From Shewanella benthica KT99 (GTDB lineage: Bacteria > Pseudomonadota > Gammaproteobacteria > Enterobacterales > Shewanellaceae): a stretch of DNA of 64,000 bases. The stretch spans positions 1 to 64,000 of the forward strand of contig NZ_ABIC01000025.1 of the NCBI RefSeq assembly GCF_000172075.1, given 5' to 3'. This document shows positions 18,054 through 28,272 of this stretch, piece by piece; position 1 is the first letter of the stretch; each line of letters begins with the position of its first letter. The position numbers were made by a program, and so were the translations under genes. Below the pieces are notes generated by a model that saw nothing but the letters and a program-made list of their open reading frames with translations, was not told the DNA's origin and ran no database searches.

Positions 18054-19304
18054 TTAGCTTTGGGCGTAAGCCTTGTCAACTTCCTCGGCTATGATGGCAA
18101 TACCATCTCGCATCTTGGCTTCATCTTGGACATAGTTCATCCGCAGGCACTGGTGAGCATGCTCCCAATCTTCTTTCTGTCCGAAGAAGAAATACTCTCC
18201 GGGTACAATCAACACGCCGCGTGCTTTTAAGCGGTTATAAAGTTCCATGGTGGTAATGGGGAGTTCATCAAACCAGAGCCAGAGGAACATGGCGCCTTCG
18301 GGCTTATGAATTTTAAATCTGCTATCGCTGATGGACTGCTGCAGTAAAGACAGTGCAAACTCTGACTTTTCTTTATAAAAAGGTTTAATCACAGATTCGC
18401 TTAAACGTAATAGATCGCCTGATTTTATCATATGCTCAGCAATCGCTGGACCCAATCCACCCGGGGCTAGGCTGATAATGCCATTAAGATTGGTCAGTGC
18501 CTGAGTTACCTCCTCATTGGCAATCACGATGCCGCAGCGTACGCCGGGTAAACCCAATTTGGATAAGCTCATACACAATATGGTGTTGCTGTTCCAGAAT
18601 GGTGTCACTTCTTCGAAGATGATATTGGGGAAAGGGGTGCCATAAGCGTTATCTATGATTAGGGGAATGTCATTATCACGTGCGAGTTGATCTAACTTAG
18701 CGACTTCGTCATCGGTGAGTACATTCCCTGTGGGGTTTGTTGGTCTTGAGACACATATCGCCGCTATCGAGTCATCCACTTTCAGTTGTGCAAAATCCAC
18801 ATGATATTTAAACATGCGCTTATCTAGCATCTCGATTTTGGGGCGGTAAGAGACAAATATATCATCATCAAGCCCGGCATCATTGTAGCCGATATACTCG
18901 GGTGCAAGTGGCAACAGTATCTTCTTATGGCTACCATCAACTTGCTTGCCAGCAAGCAGATTAAACAGGTAGAAGAAGGCACTTTGGCTACCATTAGTCA
19001 GGCTGATATTTTTCTCGCTTATGTCCCAAGCGTAAGTGTCTCGTAACAAGTCCGCCAAGGCTTTTAAGAAGGTGTCTTTACCTTGCGGCCCATCATAATT
19101 ACTTAATGCCGCTACCAACTCACCGTTTGCCAGCATCTCGCTTGCAGCTTGGTGAAAGTAATCCTGCATCGCCGGAATAGTGGCAGGGTTGCCCCCCCCC
19201 AACATTATCGCGCCTGGGGTGCGTAGCCCTTCATTGAGATCATTCATCAACTGATTAATGCCGGAGTTACGATTAAATTTTTCACCAAACTTTGAATACT
19301 GCAT
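18054..19304 (-). CDS. avtA: Valine-pyruvate aminotransferase AvtA
   Basis: A 416-residue fold-type I PLP aminotransferase (transaminase C), which interconverts valine plus pyruvate with 2-oxoisovalerate plus alanine. It matches the family from MQYSKFGEKF through the PLP-binding features: TNGSQSAFFYLF, SRPTNPTGNV, DNAYGTPFPN and the Schiff-base lysine in SLSKLGLPGVR. Length is normal. The codons for the N-terminal LGGGNPA include a run of nine C on the plus strand (19192-19200), yet the frame is intact. Its left side abuts the IS21 debris. No partner gene is adjacent. Confidence 0.95.
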   Translation of the reverse strand: MQYSKFGEKFNRNSGINQLMNDLNEGLRTPGAIMLGGGNPATIPAMQDYFHQAASEMLANGELVAALSNYDGPQGKDTFLKALADLLRDTYAWDISEKNISLTNGSQSAFFYLFNLLAGKQVDGSHKKILLPLAPEYIGYNDAGLDDDIFVSYRPKIEMLDKRMFKYHVDFAQLKVDDSIAAICVSRPTNPTGNVLTDDEVAKLDQLARDNDIPLIIDNAYGTPFPNIIFEEVTPFWNSNTILCMSLSKLGLPGVRCGIVIANEEVTQALTNLNGIISLAPGGLGPAIAEHMIKSGDLLRLSESVIKPFYKEKSEFALSLLQQSISDSRFKIHKPEGAMFLWLWFDELPITTMELYNRLKARGVLIVPGEYFFFGQKEDWEHAHQCLRMNYVQDEAKMRDGIAIIAEEVDKAYAQS

Positions 19305-19753
19305 GACACCTACACTTGGAAATATCGAAATAGCTTAGAGTGCCTTTAGTAACAACTTTCAGTAAGAAACGCACCCATTATTTCATTTTTCAGTGACTTC
19401 TTTCGACTTCATCAAGGTTTTGGCAAAAATGGGTCAGTATTTATTGGTTTGCTTGATTATTCAAAAAGGTTAAACAAGGGATCACCGCTTGAGAATGATT
19501 CGGTGACCATGTCATCAGGGGGCAGTAATCATATAACGCCAAATCATCGAAGCACATAGCCGCATTGATGCTGGCTGATAGTGGCTTTGCCGGCCAATGA
19601 CCCCACAAAAAGAGATTTAGCCAGTTATTATCCGATAAGTGCCACTATTTGTTATCGCGCTAGTGGCTAGGATACTTGTGCAACGAGTCGAGTTTTCTTA
19701 CTATAGCCAAACTAGAACACTCCACCACCTCCCTCATTTTTAAACGAGAAAGC
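19305..19753. other. Intergenic region between avtA and sbcD
   Basis: A divergent promoter region of about 450 bases. I see no RNA gene or convincing open frame. Codons at 19676-19753 are in frame with sbcD but show no family similarity, so they are treated as leader. Confidence 0.5.
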
Positions 19754-20897
19754 ATGAAATTTATCCATACTTCAGACTGGCATATCGGCAGGCAGCTGCA
19801 TAACCAGAATCTGCTCGAAGATCAGCGCTTCGTGTTAAATCAGATCCTTGACTTCGCCGTCGAACATGACGTCGATGCGGTGATTATTGCCGGTGACATC
19901 TATGACAGGTCTATTCCACCGGCGAATGCCGTGGCGCTGCTCGATGAGGTGGTGAATCGTCTCGTTAATGAACTTAAGATACCCATTATCATGATCGCCG
20001 GTAACCATGATGGCCATGAGCGTCTTGGTTTTGCCTCGAGACAGATGGCGGGCGCCGGGTTGCACATCGTACGTCGCTGAGCAAGACGTCGCGGCTATAG
20101 AGCTTAAAGGCAAGCAGGGCAGTGCTGTTTTTTATGGCTTGCCCTACGCAGATCCCGCCACTGTGCGCCATGTGTTTGAGTGTGAGGTGACGAGTCATGA
20201 AGAGGCCATGGTTAAATTGCTTGAGCAAGTGCATATTCATGACAGTCAAGGCTTACCCAAAGTGGTGATCAGCCACTGTTTTCTCGATGGTGGCAGTGAG
20301 TCTGAGTCTGAGCGTCCGCTGAGCATAGGCGGCGCGGATAGAATCTCTCCAAGTTTATTTACGCCGTTTAATTATGCGGCGCTGGGTCATCTCCATGGGC
20401 CTCAGTATAAGGGGGCTGAGCATGTCAGGTATTCAGGTTCCATGCTTAAGTACTCTTTCAGTGAGCAGCATCAGCACAAATCAGTCACCTTGGTCGAGTT
20501 AGATCCCCAGGGCGTGGCAAATATCAGCCTTTTACCGCTCGAGGCTTATCGAGATGTGCGCATCATCGAAGGGCAATTGGCTGAGTTACTCGAGCAAGGA
20601 AAAACAGACGTCAATCGTGAAGATTACCTGATGGTGAGACTGTTAGATAAAGCCGCCATATTAGATGCCATGGGTAAGTTGAGAAGCGTATACCCTAATG
20701 TGCTGCACTTGGAGCGTACGGGCTTGATGGCGGACAATGGCAAGGTCGCACTGAGTCGGGATCATATCAAGAAGGGTGAGTTGGATATGTTCAGTGACTT
20801 CTTCTCTCAGGTATCCGGTGAGCCAATGACGGAGGCCCAACAACAGGCCATCACTGCAGTAATCGATGATTTACACCAGATGGAGAGTGCATCATGA
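19754..20897 (+). pseudogene. sbcD: Nuclease subunit SbcD, frame-split
   Basis: SbcD is the Mre11-like nuclease that pairs with SbcC to cut hairpins and protein-blocked DNA ends. The first frame has the phosphoesterase motifs MKFIHTSDWHIG, IIAGDIYDRS and IAGNHDGHERL, and stops at 20080. The second continues from about 20075 with AEQDVAAIELKGK to the normal C-terminus, including VVISHCF and YAALGHLH. The total span of 1144 bases is 381 codons plus one, so a single extra base near 20070-20078 explains the break. Start at 19754 is set by the universal MKFIHTSDWH. The end overlaps sbcC by four bases (ATGA). Confidence 0.88.
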
Positions 20898-23800
20898 GAC
20901 CATTAAAACTGGTGATGTCGGCCTTTGGCCCCTTCGCATCGACCGAAGAAACCGATTTTGCGGCGCTGGGCACCAATCCATTATTTTTGATCAACGGACC
21001 GACAGGCGCGGGTAAAACCACGCTTTTGGATGCCATCTGTTTCGCCCTATACGGTAAGACGACCGGTGATGAGCGTGAAGGCAGTCAGATGCGCTGCGAC
21101 TTAGCCGTCGACAGTCTACTCACCGAGGTGACGTTTAGTTTTGCCCTGGGTGATATTCAATACCGCATCCGCCGGGTGCCCGAGCAGCAACGCGTCAAGA
21201 AAAGTGGTGATGGCTACACGGTGCAGAAACCTGAGGCTCAGTTGTATCGTATTGATAGTGACGGTAGCGAGCATCTGCTGGTGGCGAGTAAGGTCTCTGA
21301 GGCTACTGCTGAAATTGAACAACTCACAGGTCTGGATGCCGACCAGTTCCGTCAGGTGATGGTCTTGCCCCAGGGTAAGTTCCGCGAACTGCTGATGGCA
21401 GACTCTAAAGATAGAGAGAAGATATTCAGCCAGCTGTTTCAGACGCAAATTTATCGCAAGATTGAAGATAAGTTAAAGTTGCAAGCATCGGCTATATCTA
21501 AGGCTGTTCTCGAACAGCGCAATATACGTGACGGTATGCTGCGTAATTCAGCCCTTGATTCTGATGAAGGGTTAAATACTGAACTGGCCGAACTTTCACC
21601 TAAGTTAGCCCAAGCCGTTGAGAGTAAAGAGAAGGCGAGTCTTGCCTTTATTGATGCCAATAAACAGTTTGAGTCTGCCAAGTTGCTGGTTAACGCTTTC
21701 GATGCTCAGGACAAACTTAAGCAGGCGGCAGAACATTTATCAGAGCAAAAAGAGGCTATCGGTCAGCGTCAGTTCAGTTTAGAAAATGGTCAAAAATCGC
21801 AGCAATTAAAACCTGTTTTAGATGTATCACAGGCTCGCGAAACTGAACTCACTCATGCTCAATCAGGCGTGACTCAGGCTCAAGCTGCTAAGCAGCGCAG
21901 TGAGCAGGCACTGGCACTCAGCCAAAGTAAGTTTGATAGCTTGAGTGAATTAGAACAGCAATTACAACTTGCACAGAATGAAGAACAAAAGTTAAGTCAA
22001 CTAGTACCGCAACTTCAGGGGCTAGATAGCCTGCAAAAAGCGCTCAGCCTCGCAACGAATGAACGAGACCAGGCCAAGAATAAAGGAATAGAAGGTCAGG
22101 TAACATTAGCCGGTGTTAAGGAGCAAAGGCAGGCTGGCGAGCAACACATCCCCCTGTTAGAGCAAACTGCTAATGAGCAAGTTAATGCTCAGCAAGTGCT
22201 TACGGCACAAAGTGAGCTGATTGAGCGTTATCAGCAGTGGCAAGTTGCTAGTCATCATGCCGACAATACAGAACAGGCATTGAAGCAGGCCGAAGCGAAA
22301 GGTAAGCAACTTCGTTGTGATGCCAAAGATAAGGGTGAGGCTTACGATCAATTGCAGTTGCTTTGGCACCGAGGCCAGGCAAGCATCTTAGCGCAAAAGC
22401 TTAATCCCGGAGAGCCTTGCCCTGTATGTGGCAGCGACGTACATCCAATGCCAGCTTATAGTGAGCATACTTTACCGACGAAGGATGAGTTAGAGTCAAG
22501 CAAGCAGGCCTGTGAAGCTGCTAAAGGTGCATTGAACCAGGCCATAGCCGATTATAAAGGGCTTAAAGCACAGTTGCAGGAACAAGTGAAACTTAGGGGG
22601 GAGTATTCACAAAAATTAGGTGAGTGGGCATCACATTCCCTAGACTCGTTGCAGTCGCTTCTCAAGAAAATGCAGCTGCAAGTGAATCAAGCTAATGTAG
22701 CAGTTCAAGAGTTATCTCAGCTCAGGCAGCAGATACAAAACTGGCAGTCAAAGGAGAGGGATTTACAAACTCAACTCGATGCTGAACGAGAGATCTTTCA
22801 TGAGCTACAGAATCGAGTAGCCAGTGCTCAAGGCCAATCTGATCAAGCTTGCATAGCAATACCTGAGCAATATCGCAGCATAGATGCGCTTAATAGTGCG
22901 ATAAACCAAGCTCAGAATCATCTAACTGGTTTACAGCAAGCGATAAACACCATACGTCAGTCTCATACACAAGCACTGGAGCAAGATGCGGCTCAGTCTG
23001 CTGCATTAGCGGGGGCTGAGTCGAATTTAACTCAAGCAAGGGAGCAAAGTAATAAGGCACAAGCCGAGCTTAATGCTGAGTTAGGCAAGTCAGGATTTAG
23101 TGATAAGCAGGCATTAACCCAGGCTCTGTTATCTACTGAAGCGCTTAAAGATATAGCCGATGAGATTGCTAAGTATCAGCAGGATTGTATCGCTAATCAG
23201 ACCACGCTTACTCAAGTAAGCAATAAGTTAGACGGGCAAGTTAAACCTCTGCTAACCGATGCTGAGGCGCTCGTGGCGACGAGTCAGACTGAGCAGCGTG
23301 AGGCTGAACAAAGCTGGCAGGTGTTACAGAGCAGGGTGAGTCAGCTCACTCAGACTCAGAAGTTGCTGCAAGAAGCCGATGCTGATGCGAAGAAGTTAGA
23401 AGATGAGTACGCCATTATCGGCACCTTATCTCAAGTGGCTAATGGACAGACGGGCAACAAGATCAGCTTACAGCGCTTCGTCTTGAGTGTGTTGCTCGAT
23501 GATGTGCTGCTCGAGGCGAGTCATAGATTGCAGATGATGAGCAAGGGGCGCTATCGACTGATACGTAAAGAGGATAGGGCCAAGGGCAATAAGGCTTCAG
23601 GGCTTGATCTCGAGGTGGAAGATGCTTACACCTCTAAGGTGCGCCCGGTGGCGACCCTGAGCGGCGGTGAGAGCTTTATGGCGGCGCTTTCTATGGCATT
23701 GGGTTTATCAGAGGTTGTGCAGGCTTACGCTGGGGGGATTAAACTCGATACCCTGTTTATCGATGAGGGTTTCGGCAGCTTAGATCAAGACTCGCTGGAT

Positions 23801-23950
23801 TTAGCCATCCGCACCTTGATGGATCTGCAATCTTCCGGTCGCATGATAGGGGTTATCTCTCATGTCTCCGAGATGAAGGAACAGATTGGCACCCGCATCG
23901 ATATCATTAAAACAGCTCAAGGCAGTAAAACGGTTATCGTTCTTCCTTAA
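20894..23950 (+). CDS. sbcC: Nuclease ATPase subunit SbcC
   Basis: A 1018-residue SMC/Rad50-type ATPase. The N-terminal Walker A is NGPTGAGKTTLLDAICF (about residue 37). Two long Gln/Glu-rich coiled coils flank a zinc hook CPVCGSDVHP (about 513). The C-terminus has the ABC signature TLSGGESFMAALSMALGL and Walker B LDTLFIDEGFGSLD. The frame is unbroken. The start overlaps the sbcD stop, so translation is normally coupled. If the sbcD break is real, SbcC would lack its nuclease partner and would be translated after a prematurely stopped gene. Confidence 0.95.
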   Translation: MRPLKLVMSAFGPFASTEETDFAALGTNPLFLINGPTGAGKTTLLDAICFALYGKTTGDEREGSQMRCDLAVDSLLTEVTFSFALGDIQYRIRRVPEQQRVKKSGDGYTVQKPEAQLYRIDSDGSEHLLVASKVSEATAEIEQLTGLDADQFRQVMVLPQGKFRELLMADSKDREKIFSQLFQTQIYRKIEDKLKLQASAISKAVLEQRNIRDGMLRNSALDSDEGLNTELAELSPKLAQAVESKEKASLAFIDANKQFESAKLLVNAFDAQDKLKQAAEHLSEQKEAIGQRQFSLENGQKSQQLKPVLDVSQARETELTHAQSGVTQAQAAKQRSEQALALSQSKFDSLSELEQQLQLAQNEEQKLSQLVPQLQGLDSLQKALSLATNERDQAKNKGIEGQVTLAGVKEQRQAGEQHIPLLEQTANEQVNAQQVLTAQSELIERYQQWQVASHHADNTEQALKQAEAKGKQLRCDAKDKGEAYDQLQLLWHRGQASILAQKLNPGEPCPVCGSDVHPMPAYSEHTLPTKDELESSKQACEAAKGALNQAIADYKGLKAQLQEQVKLRGEYSQKLGEWASHSLDSLQSLLKKMQLQVNQANVAVQELSQLRQQIQNWQSKERDLQTQLDAEREIFHELQNRVASAQGQSDQACIAIPEQYRSIDALNSAINQAQNHLTGLQQAINTIRQSHTQALEQDAAQSAALAGAESNLTQAREQSNKAQAELNAELGKSGFSDKQALTQALLSTEALKDIADEIAKYQQDCIANQTTLTQVSNKLDGQVKPLLTDAEALVATSQTEQREAEQSWQVLQSRVSQLTQTQKLLQEADADAKKLEDEYAIIGTLSQVANGQTGNKISLQRFVLSVLLDDVLLEASHRLQMMSKGRYRLIRKEDRAKGNKASGLDLEVEDAYTSKVRPVATLSGGESFMAALSMALGLSEVVQAYAGGIKLDTLFIDEGFGSLDQDSLDLAIRTLMDLQSSGRMIGVISHVSEMKEQIGTRIDIIKTAQGSKTVIVLP

Positions 23951-24275
23951 ACGAGTGCTTGCTCAAAATCAGTTAATTAACGCATTGGTTCTGTTCAACT
24001 AGATAGTTCCAATGCAATATAAATCACATTAAGGATAATTATTCAAATTCTCTAGTCGATCAGTTTGTACTTTGTCTTAATTTTGGTATAAGTTATCTCG
24101 ATTGCTTATCCCTATGGATGAACAAGCCAAATTTATATAAATGTAACAAAACCGTGTGTCATACCGTGATATAACAAGACTTATATCACTCACGCCAAGA
24201 ATGGATGACACTTTGTTGACAGGATAGCTCCGGTTTTTTTGTACTAAAACAAAATAAGTTAGATGGGGCTACAAG

Positions 24276-25592
24276 TTGCGAACGGGTAAAATTTCATTTC
24301 TTAAGGTTGCTTTTTTAAAGTCACCGCTATCGAATATTCAGGCGTTCTTGTCTTTACAAGAGTCTAATTTTAATAAGAAAGTCATGCTGGGCGGGGGACT
24401 CATCATCGCCGCAGCTATCCTATGGCCGACGAATAACCAATCGATGCCCCAGCGCATTCCGATCGATTTAGATATCGACAGCTTGATTACTCAGCTTAAA
24501 CCTAGGACTCGAGTAGAAAACATCATCACTAGGCCAGATTTTATGCATAAGATCACCAGTGGCGATACGCTGAGCGGGCTCTTCATGCAGGCTAGCGTGG
24601 ATCAGCAAACCATGTACCGGGTATTAGAGGCCGACTTAAATGTGTTGGCATTAGATACGTTAAAGCCGGGTAACCAGATAAAATTCTGGCTCGATGACAA
24701 GGGAGAACTTGAAAAGTTACAGCTCTACTTCTCTGCGGCACATCAAGTGGTGTTTACTCGTTTCGATGACGGCAGCTTCAATGTCGATGATATCAATATC
24801 GAAGGGTTCTGGCGCAATCGCAGTGTCTCTGGCGAGATCCACGGGTCTTTCTATGTTTCGGCCAAGAAGATAGGGTTAAACGCTGGAGAGATCCAGCGTA
24901 TCGAGTCTCTGCTAAAGGAGAAACTCAATTTTTCTCGAGATCTGCGTGCCGGTGACCGATTCTCGGTATTGATGAACGATCAGTTTATCGATGGTACGGC
25001 AACGGGTGCCAGTGATATTCTAGGTATCACTATTCATCGTGGTCGCAGTGACATTACCGCCTTTCAAAATAGTGATGGTAATTTTTACGATGATCAGGGC
25101 CGCAGCCTGTCACGTGCATTTCAGCGTATTCCGCTGCTGAAAAACTACCGCATAAGTTCACGTTTTAATCGTCATCGCCATCACCCAGTGACAGGGCGGA
25201 CGTCACCTCATAATGGTACCGATTTCGCCACGCCAATCGGCACTAAGGTCATCGCTCCCGGTGATGGCATCGTCACTCTGGTGACTAACCATAGGTATGC
25301 CGGTAAATATGTGGTGATACAGCATGGTAATAAGTACCGAACTCGCTATCTGCACTTGTCGAAAGCCTTAGTTCATAAAGGACAACGCGTTACTCGGGGC
25401 CAGGTCATAGCCCTCTCGGGCAATACCGGGCGCATAACCGGCCCGCATCTGCATTATGAGTTTCATGTCAATGGTCGTCCCGTGAACCCAATGACAGCCA
25501 ATATTCCCATGTCCAGTAAGCTGTCTAAAAAGCAGATGAATGAGTTCGAACAACTGGTCAAGGTACGTAAGATGATAATGGGTCAGGCTTAA
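24276..25592 (+). CDS. M23-family peptidoglycan endopeptidase (MepM-like)
   Basis: A 438-residue cell-wall hydrolase that should cleave peptide cross-links. An N-terminal membrane anchor (VMLGGGLIIAAAILWP, residues about 36-52) is followed by an OapA/LysM-like region (ITSGDTLSGLFMQA). A second Csd3-type domain comes next, then the C-terminal LytM domain (about 305-410). The LytM zinc ligands are in HNGTDFATPIGT and HLHYEFHVNG. No ATG is available before residue 37, so the TTG at 24276 is taken as start; this gives the basic cytoplasmic tail usual in MepM homologues. Regulation is not visible; the 325 bases upstream hold no recognised element. Confidence 0.88.
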   Translation: MRTGKISFLKVAFLKSPLSNIQAFLSLQESNFNKKVMLGGGLIIAAAILWPTNNQSMPQRIPIDLDIDSLITQLKPRTRVENIITRPDFMHKITSGDTLSGLFMQASVDQQTMYRVLEADLNVLALDTLKPGNQIKFWLDDKGELEKLQLYFSAAHQVVFTRFDDGSFNVDDINIEGFWRNRSVSGEIHGSFYVSAKKIGLNAGEIQRIESLLKEKLNFSRDLRAGDRFSVLMNDQFIDGTATGASDILGITIHRGRSDITAFQNSDGNFYDDQGRSLSRAFQRIPLLKNYRISSRFNRHRHHPVTGRTSPHNGTDFATPIGTKVIAPGDGIVTLVTNHRYAGKYVVIQHGNKYRTRYLHLSKALVHKGQRVTRGQVIALSGNTGRITGPHLHYEFHVNGRPVNPMTANIPMSSKLSKKQMNEFEQLVKVRKMIMGQA

Positions 25593-25593
25593 G

Positions 25594-26103
25594 CTAGGTG
25601 TATGGGTTCTGATCGTGTTCGACTAAGGTCAGTAGCAGCCTAAGATCAAACTCCAGCTGATGGTAATCCCCTTCCATATGACAACAGAGTTGATAGAAGG
25701 CCTTGTTGTGATCTTTCTCTTTCAGGTGCGCCAATTCGTGAACCACCACCATTCTTAGCAGAGATTCAGGGACACGTTTTAACCGGGATGAAATACGAAT
25801 TTCATTCTTTGCCTTAGTCTTACGGCCTTGAACTCGGGACACGAAGGAGTGTAATCCCAATGCCTGATGGCTGAGGGAAATTTTATCGTCATATTGGACT
25901 TTCGACAGGGGCTGAGACTTACGTAGGTAGCGGTTCTTTATTGCTATGGTGTAATCGTATAGGGCCTTGTCGGTACGAATATTGTGGATATCCCCATGAC
26001 GGCTCAACAGCACAGACTGAAGTTTGCCATTTTCAAGTAAGCTAGCAACTTGATCTTTTATTTCTTGGCGGTAACCGTTGAGGTATTTAAGCTGATTTTC
26101 CAT
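25594..26103 (-). CDS. YgjP-like metallopeptidase (DUF45)
   Basis: A 169-residue protein with the zinc motif VVVHELAHLKEKDHNKAFY near residue 120. It holds HELAH plus a third histidine, as in YgjP/DUF45 and related WLM peptidases. The N-terminal half carries the basic segment SRVQGRKTKAKNEIRIS typical of the family. It is cytoplasmic, with no signal peptide. The substrate is unknown. It ends two bases from the convergent M23 gene. Confidence 0.85.
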   Translation of the reverse strand: MENQLKYLNGYRQEIKDQVASLLENGKLQSVLLSRHGDIHNIRTDKALYDYTIAIKNRYLRKSQPLSKVQYDDKISLSHQALGLHSFVSRVQGRKTKAKNEIRISSRLKRVPESLLRMVVVHELAHLKEKDHNKAFYQLCCHMEGDYHQLEFDLRLLLTLVEHDQNPYT

Positions 26104-26138
26104 GAGTTAATCTGATATAGGTTGTTTTTTAAAGGCAT

Positions 26139-26161
26139 AAAAAAGAGGGCGTTTAGCCCTC
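26139..26161 (-). terminator. Terminator of the DUF3010 gene
   Basis: Read on the minus strand, GAGGGC and GCCCTC pair over a five-base loop and run into six T. It lies 32 bases after the DUF3010 stop. Confidence 0.88.
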
Positions 26162-26192
26162 ATATTCACTTAGCTGCTTCAGTCATAAAAAC

Positions 26193-26651
26193 TTAGCTGT
26201 CTGATTGGTCATTATCCCAAACATTAAAAATATGCTGATTATGGTAAGCGTATGCCGCATCAAATGCAGGCTTCTGGAAACGTTTTAGCCCCAGACCTTC
26301 GAAATCTACCTGAGGTGGATTGCGCTTCAGGCGCTCTTTGACTGTCACTGGTGAAATTAAGATAACTGGCAAGTCGAGCAGCTGAATGGCGGCTTCGACC
26401 TTGAAGGTAGTGGCACTACCGGCCAGTTTACCTTTTTGCTCGCGTGAAATGATCACGATTTTATCGACATGGTAATCTTCCATTAGCTTCTTAAAAGCAA
26501 ATTGAAACTCACGAATCGATTCGGTGGTTTCTGAATGTGAAATGATGAATGATTGCTGACGACAATCAGGTACATTAAATGTCTCGCCTTCATAGCTCAA
26601 CAAGTTAATTACCGCTTCACCGCCTTTTAACTCTACGCCACAAACTCTCAT
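26193..26651 (-). CDS. DUF3010 family protein
   Basis: A 152-residue soluble protein of the DUF3010 family found in Shewanella and Vibrio. It begins MRVCGVELKGGEAV, an RNase-H-like strand with a glutamate. It also has KIVIISREQKGKLAGSA in mid-protein and a conserved AFDAAYAYHNQ near the C-terminus. The overall pattern hints at a RuvC/RNase-H-like fold, but no activity is established. It is transcribed alone and ends in a terminator. Confidence 0.85.
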   Translation of the reverse strand: MRVCGVELKGGEAVINLLSYEGETFNVPDCRQQSFIISHSETTESIREFQFAFKKLMEDYHVDKIVIISREQKGKLAGSATTFKVEAAIQLLDLPVILISPVTVKERLKRNPPQVDFEGLGLKRFQKPAFDAAYAYHNQHIFNVWDNDQSDS

Positions 26652-26717
26652 GTTAACCCTTAAAAATATTCTTGATCACGCTATTTTACGTTAGCGGATA
26701 ATCGTAAATTGATACTC

Positions 26718-26741
26718 AGCCGCCAAACTAGTTTAGCGGCT
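26718..26741 (-). terminator. Weak terminator-like hairpin after the DEAD-box gene
   Basis: AGCCGC and GCGGCT flank a further palindromic AAACTAGTTT, giving a long stem with one mismatch. It lies 16 bases after the helicase stop on the minus strand, but no T-run follows. Confidence 0.5.
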
Positions 26742-26756
26742 ATTTAACTGTTTAGT

Positions 26757-28094
26757 TTACTCAGGTGTTTCCTGGAGTTTTGATTTTGGCTTTCTTAGCA
26801 TAGGAGCATCACCGACATCGATACCCGTGATAAAGCGCTTATCTTGCTTCTTAGGCTTAGGCTTAGCCTTGCGCTTAGCTTTGTTTACCGTGGTTTTCTT
26901 GGCTGTTACCTTAGTTCTCTTGTCGGTTTTTGGCTTATCTCTCAAACCAGAGAATTTAGCGGCTAAACCATCGATAACCGTGAATTCGAATGTCTTACGC
27001 AGGAATACCTGTATTTGCTTGAAGCTGAGCCAATCTTTAGGGCCGACGAAAGAGATGGCATCACCCTTAGCCCCTGCACGACCCGTACGACCAATTCTGT
27101 GCACATACTCTTCGGCAAATTTTGGCATATCGAAGTTAATCACTAGGGAGACATTGAGAAGATCGAGTCCTCGTGATGCTATATCTGTGGTGACCAATAT
27201 TTTTTGCAGGCCGCGGCTAAATTGATCCATGATCTGGTTGCGGGCACTCTGCTTCAAGTTACCGCTTAGTGATGCGGTTTTGTGTCCGGATGCGGCTAAT
27301 TTAGTCGCTAACCTGTCGGTATCGTCACGTGTTGCGGTGAAGATGATGATCTGCTTATGAGTCTCATTGTTTAAGATACTGTCGAGCAAGGCTTCCTTGT
27401 GATCTAAGTGATCCGCAAGATAGATGCGTTGGGTAATATCTTGGTTTTCGATATTACCCGCGCCGATATCCACATGCTCAGGAGACTTGAGTAATTCGGC
27501 GGCGATATTACTAATCAGACCATGATCTAAGGTGGCCGAAAACATCAAGGTTTGGCGACGTTTATGATCGGCGGCCTTGTTAATCGCTTTTAGCTGTTCG
27601 GCAAAGCCGAGATCTAACATACGGTCGGCTTCATCTAAGATAAGCAGTTCGAGGCCGTTTAGATGTAAATGGTGCTGGGCGAGATGATCCGCTAAGCGAC
27701 CCGGAGTCGCCACCACGAAGTGTGGGTCACGAGCCAGTAACTTTGCTTGATCGTTAAAGTTCTCACCGCCCAATATCTTCATCGCCTTGTATTGCGTGTT
27801 GGCGACTAACAAACGAAGCTGGCCATAAACCTGGTTGGCAAGTTCTCGTGTTGGTAATAAAATCAACACTCTAGGATCTCTTTTACTCAATGCCCTGGTC
27901 GAAATTATCCTCTGCATCGCCGGTAACAAAAACGCTAAGGTTTTACCTGAGCCTGTTTTTGATGACGCCATCAGGTCTTTTCCTGACAGACCTACTGGTA
28001 TAGCCTGCTGCTGGATCTCTGTAGGCGTTTCAATGCCCATATGATCGAGCGTATTTAACAGACGTTTATCCAGTGAAAAATCGGTAAATTGCAA
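26757..28094 (-). CDS. DEAD-box ATP-dependent RNA helicase
   Basis: A 445-residue helicase. All core motifs are present: a Q motif (TPTEIQQQAIP), Walker A ASSKTGSGKT (about 45), PTRELA, TPGRLAD, DEAD within LLILDEADRMLD, and SAT. ASRGLDL and HRIGRTGR follow in the second RecA lobe. A lysine-rich tail of about 60 residues should add RNA affinity. The general shape is RhlE/SrmB-like, but I cannot separate subfamilies by eye. Probable roles are ribosome assembly or mRNA remodelling, often important at low temperature. Confidence 0.93.
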   Translation of the reverse strand: MQFTDFSLDKRLLNTLDHMGIETPTEIQQQAIPVGLSGKDLMASSKTGSGKTLAFLLPAMQRIISTRALSKRDPRVLILLPTRELANQVYGQLRLLVANTQYKAMKILGGENFNDQAKLLARDPHFVVATPGRLADHLAQHHLHLNGLELLILDEADRMLDLGFAEQLKAINKAADHKRRQTLMFSATLDHGLISNIAAELLKSPEHVDIGAGNIENQDITQRIYLADHLDHKEALLDSILNNETHKQIIIFTATRDDTDRLATKLAASGHKTASLSGNLKQSARNQIMDQFSRGLQKILVTTDIASRGLDLLNVSLVINFDMPKFAEEYVHRIGRTGRAGAKGDAISFVGPKDWLSFKQIQVFLRKTFEFTVIDGLAAKFSGLRDKPKTDKRTKVTAKKTTVNKAKRKAKPKPKKQDKRFITGIDVGDAPMLRKPKSKLQETPE

Positions 28095-28272
28095 AGGTGT
28101 ACTCCAAGTTTGATTCGACTGCGTATTATAACCTGACTTTAGTAGCTTGGGCCATAAACATCACGCAATGATGATCGGTTTGCATGCTCTTTAAGCGAAT
28201 GGACGAGCATATCTCAAGGTGATCAAGGTTTATTTCTGCTTGGCTTTCACTCATTAGATAAAGGATTAGATA

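Noticed and set aside
19190..19201. C9 homopolymer in avtA as a frameshift
   Set aside because: The AvtA frame reads correctly through it with the expected Gly-Gly-Gly-Asn-Pro.
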